A stretch of 64,000 nucleotides of DNA from Sphingobium faniae (GTDB taxonomy: Bacteria; Pseudomonadota; Alphaproteobacteria; Sphingomonadales; Sphingomonadaceae): positions 1 through 64,000 of the forward strand of contig FMTU01000012.1 of the NCBI GenBank assembly GCA_900100475.1, written 5' to 3'. Numbering within the stretch: position 1 is the stretch's first letter; the number at the start of each line of letters is the position of its first letter. Position numbers and translations under genes: made by a program. The notes beneath the pieces are model-generated. The model saw nothing but the letters and a program-made list of their open reading frames with translations, searched no databases and was not told the origin of the DNA. This document shows positions 27,632 through 35,008 of this stretch, piece after piece.

Positions 27632-30156
27632 CAGCGCACCTCTCCATCGAGCCGCGCGACGGTCAGGAAATCTTCCGGCGCGACGCGGATCGCGGCGCCG
27701 GTCGGGCAGGCGCGCACGCAGGCAGGGCCGCCGTCAATGCCGGAACACATGTCGCATTTAATGGCTTTCTTGGGCTTTTCGACGTCGGGTTCGGCGTTTT
27801 TGCTGCGCCATTTCTTCGACGGTTCGCCCGGCCCCGGTCCCGCGCCGAAGAACATCCAGCCGAGCAGCCCCGGCTTCTTTGGCGGCACGCTGTCCATGCG
27901 GATCACGCCATAGGGGCAGTTGCGCTGGCAATTGCCGCAGCCGATGCAGCTTTCGTCGATGAAGACTTCGCCGTCCGGCCCGCGATGGATGGCGTTGGGC
28001 GGGCAGTCGGCCATGCAGTGTGGATGCTCGCAATGGCGGCAACTGGTGGGCACATGGAGATGGGCATAGGTGCGCCCCGCTTCGCGATCGAGCCTCGACA
28101 GCCCGTCATGGCTGTCGGCGCAGGCCTTTTCGCAATTGTCGCAGCCCACGCACAGATGCTCGTCGATCAGCAGCACGTCGGTCGCTTCGCCGATGCCGTT
28201 GTCGACCAGGAATTTGGCGGTTTCCGAATACATGTCGACGACGGTGGAAAAGCTGTCCTTGCGGCTTTCGATGAAGGCGTTGACGTCCTGTCGCGCCGCC
28301 ATGTCGTGGCGGGCGCGCTCCAGCAGAGCGGGTTTTGCCGCCATCAGCCGGGCGAAAGCGTCGCCATTCAGCCTGATGACTTCGGATTTGACGGTGGCCT
28401 TGACCGTGGCGGTGCGCGGGCCGCCCGCGATCAGCGCCATTTCCCCGACATAGCTGCCGGCGGGAAGATAGGAGAGGAAGACATTCTTCCCCCCGATCTT
28501 CTTTTCCACGATCATGGAACCGATGCGGATCACATAGATGTCGGTGCCGGAATCGCCCTCGGTGATGATCGGCTCCCCTGCCTTGACGGTCTGGATTTCG
28601 GCCGTGTCGAGCACTTCGGAAAGGTCGTCGGGGGTCAGTCCCGCGCCGAACATCTGGAGCAGTTGCCGCTCGGTCGAGATGCGAGTGATGGCCTGCCTGG
28701 CTGGCGGGTTGGAGGACATGAGCTTGAGCGCCGCCGTGCGCGACACTTCCACCATGATCGAATCCGCGCCCGCCCGCACCGTCGCGCCACGGCGGCGGCC
28801 GGAGATCAGGCCGACCTCCCCAAAGATCGAACGTTGGTCGATGGGAACGTTCAGGTCCGGCCCGACCTCGACCGATGCCTGTCCCCGCGCGATGCCGAAC
28901 AGGGAGGAGCCGGGATCATGTTTCTCGAAGATCGTCTCGCCCTCGCGATAGGCGCGCACTTCGCTGTCGAGCATGAACTCGCGCATCTGGAGCGGCGAAA
29001 GTCCTTCGAGGATGGAGACATTGGCCCGGAGAAATTCCAGCCATTCCGCGACGTTTTTCTCCTCCGGCAATCCGGCGAATTTCGCCGCCAGGATCGGTTC
29101 GTCGGCGGGTTTCAGGTCGCGATTGCCATTGATATACTCAACGACATCATAGCCCTGATTCATGCAATGCTTGATCAGCGGATAGCCCGCCAGCGCGCCG
29201 ATCACGAAGATGCCGGGCGCGGTGCTTTCGAAGACCGGCGACAGTTTCGGGAAGGCCAGCCGGTCGCTGCTGGTGAATGCGACGCCGCAGCTTTCCACGA
29301 AGGCGCGCGGCGGCGCGGACCCCATGCGCGCGATGATCCGATCGCATTTCACCTTCACCTCGCCGTCGCGGCTGTCGAGCGTGATGAAGCCCGGTTCGAT
29401 CTTCGCCGTGGTCGCTTCGGTCATGATGGTGAGGCGGCCCGTTTCGGCGGCGGTCATCAGCGCCTTGACGTTCGCGCCCTTGGCGCTGGCGAACTCGGTC
29501 GAGCGGTTGAGGATGGTGACGGTGTTGCCCTGCGCTTCGTCGGCGGCGAGGCCGAGCGCGTTCTCGATGCCCGCATCGCCTGTGCCGACGATGAAGATAT
29601 GCTCGTCATTATATTCGGCCGGGTCGTCGAGCTGATATTGCACATGGGGCAGTTCGGCGCCCGGCACGCGCATCAGATTGGGGTTGCCCTGCGTCCCGAT
29701 CGCCATGATGACCGCATCGGCGATCACCTCCCGCCCGTCGCTCAGCGTCAGGCGATAGGGCGGAGCGAGGCGCTGGATTTCCTTCGTCTCGCTGCTGCCG
29801 TCGCGCTTGCGTTCGAGGATTGTCTGAATGCTGCCGGGGATGGGATCGCCGGTACCCGCAATCGCCTTCACCTCGGCTTGATAAGCGACGTTGATGCCCT
29901 GCTCGGCGGCCTGCGCGTTCCAGCGGCCGAGAATCGATTCGCGCTTTCCCGCCTCGAAATCGCAGTCGGACCGCAACACGAGCTGGCTGGGCGTCGCCAT
30001 CACATGCTTGCCCTTCTGATATTTGAAGATGGTGTCGGACAGGTGATCCGTCTTCTCGATCAGCAGGTGGGAAAGCCCCAGTTGCGCGGCGCGCGCGGCC
30101 GCGCTCAGCCCCGCCGGTCCCGACCCGACGATCGCGATGCGCACGCGCTCAGCCAA
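27631..30156 (-). CDS. FAD/NAD(P) reductase with two CNB and four [4Fe-4S] sites
   Basis: The 841-residue product has a two-dinucleotide-binding flavoprotein module (about 1-345; GSGPAG at 11-16, second site VGTGDAG near 170). Two cyclic-nucleotide-binding domains follow (about 375-490 and 505-620), then a DmsB/NrfC-like ferredoxin part (about 670-825) with sixteen cysteines in four groups. The flavin module lacks a thioredoxin-reductase CxxC pair, so electrons probably go to the Fe-S clusters. The second CNB domain has a canonical phosphate cassette (GEMALIAGGPRTATV); the first keeps Glu and Arg (FGEVGLISGRRRGATV). Start is TTG with AAGGGGG seven bases upstream. First gene of the minus-strand redox operon. 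A cNMP-gated electron input is inferred. Confidence 0.88.
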   Translation of the reverse strand: MAERVRIAIVGSGPAGLSAAARAAQLGLSHLLIEKTDHLSDTIFKYQKGKHVMATPSQLVLRSDCDFEAGKRESILGRWNAQAAEQGINVAYQAEVKAIAGTGDPIPGSIQTILERKRDGSSETKEIQRLAPPYRLTLSDGREVIADAVIMAIGTQGNPNLMRVPGAELPHVQYQLDDPAEYNDEHIFIVGTGDAGIENALGLAADEAQGNTVTILNRSTEFASAKGANVKALMTAAETGRLTIMTEATTAKIEPGFITLDSRDGEVKVKCDRIIARMGSAPPRAFVESCGVAFTSSDRLAFPKLSPVFESTAPGIFVIGALAGYPLIKHCMNQGYDVVEYINGNRDLKPADEPILAAKFAGLPEEKNVAEWLEFLRANVSILEGLSPLQMREFMLDSEVRAYREGETIFEKHDPGSSLFGIARGQASVEVGPDLNVPIDQRSIFGEVGLISGRRRGATVRAGADSIMVEVSRTAALKLMSSNPPARQAITRISTERQLLQMFGAGLTPDDLSEVLDTAEIQTVKAGEPIITEGDSGTDIYVIRIGSMIVEKKIGGKNVFLSYLPAGSYVGEMALIAGGPRTATVKATVKSEVIRLNGDAFARLMAAKPALLERARHDMAARQDVNAFIESRKDSFSTVVDMYSETAKFLVDNGIGEATDVLLIDEHLCVGCDNCEKACADSHDGLSRLDREAGRTYAHLHVPTSCRHCEHPHCMADCPPNAIHRGPDGEVFIDESCIGCGNCQRNCPYGVIRMDSVPPKKPGLLGWMFFGAGPGPGEPSKKWRSKNAEPDVEKPKKAIKCDMCSGIDGGPACVRACPTGAAIRVAPEDFLTVARLDGEVR

Positions 30157-30293
30157 TTGATAACCCCCTTAAAATACCCCTGCGCTCCGGATCTCAGCTT
30201 GATCGGATGCTTATCCCCTAGAGCTACTCTATCATTTCCGTGGCGTCACGCTAGAGAGGATATCCGCGGGATTGGTCGGGGAGCGATGGAATC
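30157..30293. promoter_or_regulatory. Divergent control region with two palindromes
   Basis: This 137-nt spacer separates the minus-strand redox operon from the CcmI-like gene. It contains TAGAG-CTA-CTCTA at 30219-30231 and CGTG-GCGT-CACG at 30239-30250. Either could be an operator. No consensus -35/-10 pair or perfect CRP/FNR site was found by eye. Confidence 0.4.
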
Positions 30294-31238
30294 ATGGGCT
30301 GGAGCTTGGGGCGCGTGGTGCTGATAGGGGCGGTCGGCATAGCAGCCGTGTCGATCGGCTATAATATTCTCCATGCGCCTGAAAAGGCGAAGGAATCCGC
30401 AGCCTCCGTCTCCGCATCCCCGATGGGCGGCCGGACGAACGATCCCGAAGCGGTCATTCGCGAACTGCGGGACCGGGTCGGCGCCAATCCCAAGGATGCC
30501 GAAGGCTGGCAGATGCTGGGCTGGGCCTATTTCGAAAACGGCCGCCATGCCGATGCGGTGAGCGCCTATCGCCATGCGACGAAGCTGATGCCGGACAATG
30601 CGACCTTCTGGTCTTCGCTGGGCGAAGCGGCGGCGATGGCGAGCGAGCATGATCCCATGCCCAGGGAAGCGTCCGATGCCTTCGACAAGGCGATAGCGCT
30701 TGACCCCAAGGATCCACGGGCGCGGTATTTCCTGGCGGTGCGCAAGGATCTGGCCAGGGATCATGAAGGCGCGATCCGCGATTGGCTGGCGCTGCTGGGC
30801 GACACGCCGCCCGGAGCGCCATGGGAAGCCGATTTGCGCCGCACGATCGAGCAGGTGGGAAAGATCAACAGGATCGACGTGGCGCAGCGGCTGGCGGCGG
30901 TGAAGCCGGCCGCACCTCATCCGGCGGTGGGAAGCGGCGGCATGTCGGTGGCGACAGCGGCGATTCCGGGTCCGACGAGCGAGCAGATGCAGGCGGCGGC
31001 GCAGCTTCCCAAGGGGCAGCAGGATGCGATGGTCGAGGGAATGGTCGCCAGTCTTGAGGCCAAGCTGAAGGCCAATCCCGCCCATGTCGATGGTTGGATC
31101 ATGCTGATGCGCAGCCGCATGACGCTGGGCGAGACGACGAAGGCGGCTGCGGCCTATGCACAGGCGCAGGCGGCCAATCCGACGCAGGCGGGACGGATCA
31201 GGGATGAGGCGCGCATTTTGGGCGTTCCGGGGGCTTAA
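30294..31238 (+). CDS. TPR protein, CcmI/CycH-like
   Basis: The 314-residue product has one N-terminal membrane helix (about 6-22) and a periplasmic TPR region (about 48-190; AEGWQMLGWAYFENG and following repeat). A second helical segment (about 225-310) contains a further TPR-like stretch (AHVDGWIMLMRSRMTLG). This is the layout of the periplasmic part of CcmI/CycH/NrfG proteins, which hold apocytochrome c for haem attachment. The ATG at 30294 has a GGGGAG site. It diverges from the redox operon, which encodes many CxxCH sites, so a role in maturing those cytochromes is plausible. It may also be the cell's general CcmI placed away from other ccm genes; none are in the window. Confidence 0.75.
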   Translation: MGWSLGRVVLIGAVGIAAVSIGYNILHAPEKAKESAASVSASPMGGRTNDPEAVIRELRDRVGANPKDAEGWQMLGWAYFENGRHADAVSAYRHATKLMPDNATFWSSLGEAAAMASEHDPMPREASDAFDKAIALDPKDPRARYFLAVRKDLARDHEGAIRDWLALLGDTPPGAPWEADLRRTIEQVGKINRIDVAQRLAAVKPAAPHPAVGSGGMSVATAAIPGPTSEQMQAAAQLPKGQQDAMVEGMVASLEAKLKANPAHVDGWIMLMRSRMTLGETTKAAAAYAQAQAANPTQAGRIRDEARILGVPGA

Positions 31239-31365
31239 AGACCGCGTTTTGGTCGGGACATCCCATAGTGTCGCAACGGACTGACCTTTTGAGGGTCGCG
31301 ATGTCCGATTGATCGACGGTGCGTTGACGTCATGTGACGCAAGGCGATGAACGCCGCCATTTGGT
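31239..31365. other. Convergent spacer with inverted repeat
   Basis: GGACATC near 31256-31262 pairs with GATGTCC at 31300-31306 and encloses a small GACC/GGTC stem. It may help end transcription from both sides; no T tract is obvious. Confidence 0.3.
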
Positions 31366-32319
31366 TCAGGGCATCGCCATGACCTTCTCTGCCGCGTGCG
31401 CCTGGGTTACGGTTCGGCCTTCGCCATAATCGCCGATGACGCCCGATCGCCGCAGCCGCCGGGTGATATGGGTCGGCGTGCCTTCGGCCGAATGCAAAAA
31501 GCGCCAATTGTCCCATATGACCGTGTCGTGCCCGCGCCAGTGATGGAAATAGCGTTCACCCGTGGTGAGCGAGAAGAGAACCAGTTCTCGCAACAGCGCG
31601 TCGCCTTCCACCGGGTCCATGTTCTCCATCCCGATGGCATGCATGGCGGTGACGTTGAGCGTCCGGCGGCCGCTGTCGGGATGGATGAAAAAGACAGGAT
31701 GCGATACGATCGGGAAATCGCTTGCGATCCGTGCCTGAAGCGCTTCGATATGCGGGGGGCGATGGATGAGCCGTGCCGCGCCCGGCGGATAGAAGGGGTT
31801 GGCGCTCGCGATCGGGTTGAGCCGATAGAGCACCCGCTTGCCCTCCGCGCGTTCGCGCAGCGCATCGGGCATCAGGTCGTAAAGCATGGCGCGGTCGATG
31901 AAGCCCGTGTCGGCGCCTTTGGACGGCACTTCCACCGCATGAAGGATGCCGCCGCGGTCCACTTTCGTCGTATAGATGGTGTCGATGTGCCAGGGCTGCC
32001 AGTTCGCCAGTTCCGCGCCGTTCACATCATATATGGTCGTGCGCTCACGCTGTTCGGGCGTGAAACGGATATGGGTGAGTTGGGGAAAACCCTCGACCCA
32101 GGCTTCGCGCGCCGGGTGGATTTCCGCCGCGCCGAAGACCTCCGTCAACGCCACCTGCGCTTCGGGCGTCAGCGGCGCGTCCCGAAACAGCAGCAGGCCA
32201 CGGTCGCGCCAGAGTTCGGAAAGCGCGCGCCTCTGTTCTTCGCTCAGTGTCGCGTCGAGATCGAGGCCGCGCACCTCGGCACCGAATGTTGCGGTCACGG
32301 GCGTCCAGTCGATCACCAT
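31366..32319 (-). CDS. TauD/TfdA-family Fe(II)/2-oxoglutarate dioxygenase
   Basis: The 317-residue product matches the TauD/TfdA fold. The iron-binding HxD is seen in PWHIDTIYT near the middle of the N-terminal half. The distal His lies in WDNWRFLHSA near the C-terminus, followed by the RRLRRSG arginines that bind 2-oxoglutarate. Members hydroxylate small acids such as taurine, alkyl sulfates or phenoxyacetates; the substrate here cannot be told. I chose ATG 32319 because GGAGAG lies eight bases upstream and the protein then starts a few residues before the first conserved strand. In-frame ATGs at 32343 and 32370 are alternatives. No linked transport genes are present. Confidence 0.82.
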   Translation of the reverse strand: MVIDWTPVTATFGAEVRGLDLDATLSEEQRRALSELWRDRGLLLFRDAPLTPEAQVALTEVFGAAEIHPAREAWVEGFPQLTHIRFTPEQRERTTIYDVNGAELANWQPWHIDTIYTTKVDRGGILHAVEVPSKGADTGFIDRAMLYDLMPDALRERAEGKRVLYRLNPIASANPFYPPGAARLIHRPPHIEALQARIASDFPIVSHPVFFIHPDSGRRTLNVTAMHAIGMENMDPVEGDALLRELVLFSLTTGERYFHHWRGHDTVIWDNWRFLHSAEGTPTHITRRLRRSGVIGDYGEGRTVTQAHAAEKVMAMP

Positions 32320-32692
32320 TGCATCTGCTCTCCCGAACGTCATTTCCTCCAGAATAGAACTCTGTTGCATCGCTGTCAGCGCGGCTGGACGATGGGCATG
32401 GCAAGCGGGACGATATGTCGACGACAGGCGACGGACGGCACTGGACGACGGGCGTGAAGGCGTGGCAGCGTTCCGCTTTGCAAAATCCGTAAAGGATCGA
32501 GGGACCGATCACGGCAGCGACGACCCGGACATGAGCGGCCGGATGGAATGGCGCAACTTCCATGGCGAGATTGCGCTGCGCGGCGATCCTCATCTGGATG
32601 ATGTGGCGGTCAAGGCAGGGGCCGAAGTCCCACTGCCATGACGTCGAATTTCCGGGAGGTATAGTGGCACGCCATGGAAAACGGGGGAGTAG
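32320..32692. other. Divergent intergenic region, 373 nt
   Basis: This lies between the dioxygenase (leftward) and the MATE exporter (rightward). I see no convincing gene, palindrome or consensus promoter. It must hold the promoters of both genes. Confidence 0.4.
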
Positions 32693-34054
32693 ATGAGCAT
32701 GTCGACCGCAACGCGGATTCCGCAACCGGATTTGCGGACGATCTGGTCGATTGCCTGGCCGATGATGCTCGCTTATTCGTCGGTGCCGCTGATGGGCTTT
32801 GCCAGCGTTGCGGTGATGGGGCATCTTGAGCATCCGCGCTATCTGGGCGGCGTGGGGCTGGCGACCAATTTCTTCGCGTTCTTTTACTTCGTCTTCGCCT
32901 TCATCCGCTGGAGCACCGCAGGCATGTCGGCGCAGGCGAGGGGTCGCCTCGTCGCATTCGGCGGACATAATGACCTGCCGGTGATCCTGACGCGTTCGCT
33001 GACCCTTGCCCTTGGTATCGGAGCCATATTGATCCTGTTGAGCGCGCCGCTCACGCATCTGCTCTTCGGGGCGCTGACGGCTGATCCGGCGCTTGGCCGT
33101 GAAGCCGAACTTTATGCTCGCTTGCGTCTGTTCGGCGCGCCGGCGTTGCTCGGCACCTATGCCATGACCGGCTGGTTCGTGGGTTCGGGCCGGCCGCGCG
33201 CGGTGATGGTCATGACCATTGGCGCCAATCTGACAAATGTGGTGCTGTTGCTGTTCTTCATCCACGGCCTTGGCATGCGCTCGGCCGGCGCAGGATTGGC
33301 GGCGGCATTGGGTGAGTGGACGGGGTTGCTGCTCGGCGCCGGGGCCATATGGCTGGGCGGCGGTCTGCGCGGCGGCCGGTTCGGCATGGCCGAATTGTTC
33401 GATCGCCCGGCGTGGCGGCGGCTGTTCAGCGCCAATGGCCATGTGCTGCTCAAGACGCTGTTCACCATCGTCATCTTCATCGGCTTTCTTGCCATCAGCG
33501 GGCATTTTGCTCCCGACGTGCTGGCCGCCAACCTTATCCTCATGCAGCTCTTCTATCTTGCTTCCTACGCCTTTGACGGTTTCGCCAACGCGTGCGAAAC
33601 CATTGCGGGCCAGGCGGAAGGGGCGGGCCAATCAGACCTGGGGCATCAGGCGCTGGCGCGCTGCTGCCAATGCGCACTGGTGGTCGCGGGCCTCTTTGCC
33701 ATCGCTTATGGCCTGGGCGGTCCGGCGCTGATCCGTGCGTTGACCGATATCGAAAGCGTCCGGACGGAAGCGCTGCGCTATTACCCCTGGATGGTGTTCA
33801 TTCCGATCGCCCAGGCGACCTCGTCGATTTATGACGGCGTCTTCGTTGGCACGCTGCGGATGCGCGATCTGCGAAACACGACGATCCTTGGTACGCTGGG
33901 ATCGGCGGCGCTGGCCGGACCACTGGTCTGGCTGTTTGGCAATGACGGCCTCTGGTTCAGCCTCGCCTCCTTCTTCCTGATCCGGCAGGCGGCATCCTGG
34001 TGGGTCTATTCCCGCCCTCGTCATAGGGCGGCAGCCGCCCTTCCATCGGGTTGA
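32693..34054 (+). CDS. MATE-family multidrug/metabolite exporter
   Basis: The 453-residue product has about twelve hydrophobic helices and MATE-family features. These include an N-terminal IAWPMMLAYSSVPLMG segment with the expected Pro-Met region, and a two-fold repeat with the second half starting near residue 235. It resembles the DinF-like branch. MATE proteins export cationic drugs or metabolites using Na+ or H+ gradients at the inner membrane. ATG 32693 follows GGGGGAG at suitable spacing. It stands alone; a short CCTCC/GGAGG stem with TTT at 34087-34104 may end its message. Substrate unknown. Confidence 0.88.
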   Translation: MSMSTATRIPQPDLRTIWSIAWPMMLAYSSVPLMGFASVAVMGHLEHPRYLGGVGLATNFFAFFYFVFAFIRWSTAGMSAQARGRLVAFGGHNDLPVILTRSLTLALGIGAILILLSAPLTHLLFGALTADPALGREAELYARLRLFGAPALLGTYAMTGWFVGSGRPRAVMVMTIGANLTNVVLLLFFIHGLGMRSAGAGLAAALGEWTGLLLGAGAIWLGGGLRGGRFGMAELFDRPAWRRLFSANGHVLLKTLFTIVIFIGFLAISGHFAPDVLAANLILMQLFYLASYAFDGFANACETIAGQAEGAGQSDLGHQALARCCQCALVVAGLFAIAYGLGGPALIRALTDIESVRTEALRYYPWMVFIPIAQATSSIYDGVFVGTLRMRDLRNTTILGTLGSAALAGPLVWLFGNDGLWFSLASFFLIRQAASWWVYSRPRHRAAAALPSG

Positions 34055-34121
34055 AGGGGGCGGGGATGCGCCGATTTCCGCTTCTTCCTCCCGGAAGGAG
34101 GTTTGGATTTCGCGGCCCGGA

Positions 34122-34150
34122 TTGACTTTTTCCCGCTTATGGCCCATAAG
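34122..34150 (+). promoter_or_regulatory. Sigma-70-type promoter for cspA
   Basis: TTGACT (34122-34127) and CATAAG (34145-34150) are separated by exactly 17 bases. Transcription would start near 34157 and give a leader of about 115 nt before the cold-shock gene. Confidence 0.6.
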
Positions 34151-34156
34151 CGGCGG

Positions 34157-34273
34157 GCTAACGTCGCCAGCGACGGAACTTGATCCTTTCGGGGCATTCT
34201 TCCTTTCTCGCGCTACCAGCACCGCCTGTGCTTTTGCAGGCGGGTAATCTGTTTTCGTGAAAGGAAACATCCC
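34157..34273 (+). promoter_or_regulatory. Long 5' leader of cspA with hairpin
   Basis: The predicted leader contains a CCGCCTG/CAGGCGG stem (34222-34228 with 34237-34243, U-rich loop) just before the ribosome-binding site AAAGGAAA. Long structured leaders that refold on cooling are known for cspA genes; thermosensing here is only inferred. Confidence 0.45.
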
Positions 34274-34480
34274 ATGCCTATCGGCACCGTAAAGTTTTTC
34301 AATTCCGACAAAGGCTATGGCTTCATTGCGCCCGAAGATGGCGGCAGTGACAGCTTCGTCCATATCTCCGCCGTTGAACGCGCGGGCATGGCGACGCTGC
34401 AAAAGGACCAGCGGCTGAGCTACGAGATCGAAACCGATCGTCGCGGCAAGCAGTCCGCCGTCAATCTAGAAGCGGTCTGA
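34274..34480 (+). CDS. cspA: Cold-shock protein, CspA family
   Basis: This 68-residue single cold-shock domain has both RNA-binding motifs: KGYGFI (RNP1, around residue 13) and SFVHIS (RNP2, around residue 27). These small OB-fold proteins bind single-stranded RNA and DNA and act as RNA chaperones in the cytoplasm. Length is normal for the family. It has its own predicted promoter at 34122 and a long leader, and is followed by a perfect palindrome at 34494-34515. The symbol denotes the family; bacteria often carry several copies and which copy this is cannot be told. Confidence 0.95.
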   Translation: MPIGTVKFFNSDKGYGFIAPEDGGSDSFVHISAVERAGMATLQKDQRLSYEIETDRRGKQSAVNLEAV

Positions 34481-34493
34481 GGCCTTTTGCTTC

Positions 34494-34515
34494 CGAGGGG
34501 ATGTGCATCCCCTCG
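34494..34515. terminator. Perfect palindrome after cspA
   Basis: CGAGGGGATG and CATCCCCTCG form a perfect 10-bp inverted repeat with a 2-base centre, 14 nt after the cspA stop. There is no T tract, so it is either an atypical terminator or an RNA-stabilising 3' hairpin. Confidence 0.5.
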
Positions 34516-34526
34516 CCGTCAAATTA

Positions 34527-34553
34527 TCCGGATGAAGCCAGCGCTTCGCCGGA
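34527..34553. repeat. Two-step hairpin
   Basis: TCCGG pairs with CCGGA and, inside it, GAAGC pairs with GCTTC around a CAGC loop. It sits shortly after the cspA palindrome. Function unknown. Confidence 0.4.
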
Positions 34554-34759
34554 CGGGCGTTCTCCGCATTCAAGGATGTGGGGAATGTTCCCGCGATACA
34601 ATATTCGTCCGAGCACTCCACGCGACGGCCTTGTTGCCCCTCGCCAGACGGATAGAGCGGCAGACTGCTCCGTCCCCAGCCGGACCGGATATGGCCGCGC
34701 CTGTGAGCGACGCCGTTTTTTCCTTCATTCAGAGCGTTTTTGAACACGCCAGGATCATC

Positions 34760-34903
34760 ATGAATCTCAAAACATCATCTTCATCGACCCTTCCCATGGG
34801 GAAGCCGTTGACCCGCCGGTTTTTCCGGCCAAAGCAGCAGGCTCAGACGGGCATTCTGCCCACGCAGGACCTGCGCCGCATCGTTGCCGAAATGCTGGGC
34901 TGA
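34760..34903 (+). CDS. Small basic protein of 47 residues
   Basis: This short frame runs from ATG 34760 to TGA and encodes a basic protein with a Ser-rich start, a central RRFFRPK segment and an acidic/hydrophobic helix (LRRIVAEMLG) at the end. The C-terminal helix resembles those in other short alphaproteobacterial proteins I have seen, but I cannot name a family. A weak AGGA lies nine bases upstream. A longer reading of the same frame from 34487 crosses the post-cspA hairpins and is unlikely. No signal peptide or membrane segment. Function unknown. Confidence 0.5.
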   Translation: MNLKTSSSSTLPMGKPLTRRFFRPKQQAQTGILPTQDLRRIVAEMLG

Positions 34904-34930
34904 ACCGGCCGCCAACCTGATCGGGAGTTT

Positions 34931-34985
34931 GCCATGGCCGCTCCCGGCAATTCTGTCGGGCGAAAGACGCCCGGCAGGCCATGGC
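34931..34985. terminator. Nested inverted repeat between convergent genes
   Basis: GCCATGGCC (34931-34939) pairs with GGCCATGGC (34977-34985). Inside, CGGGCG (34957-34962) pairs with CGCCCG (34968-34973) around AAAGA. It lies between the microprotein gene and the leftward phosphatidyltransferase gene and could act as a bidirectional terminator. Confidence 0.5.
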
Positions 34986-35008
34986 GGACTGGCGCAGGGT
35001 GAACATTC

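Noticed and set aside
27985..30324. 779-codon plus-strand frame opposite the flavoprotein gene
   Set aside because: The minus strand has unmistakable FAD, CNB and ferredoxin motifs; the plus-strand product has none.
34174..34200. GGAAC element before cspA as an EcfG-type stress promoter
   Set aside because: The matching -10 (CGTT) at the right spacing is absent; the sigma-70 pair at 34122-34150 fits better.
34487..34903. 138-codon version of the microprotein frame
   Set aside because: It runs through two hairpins just after cspA and has no ribosome site; only the last 47 codons after ATG 34760 look plausible.
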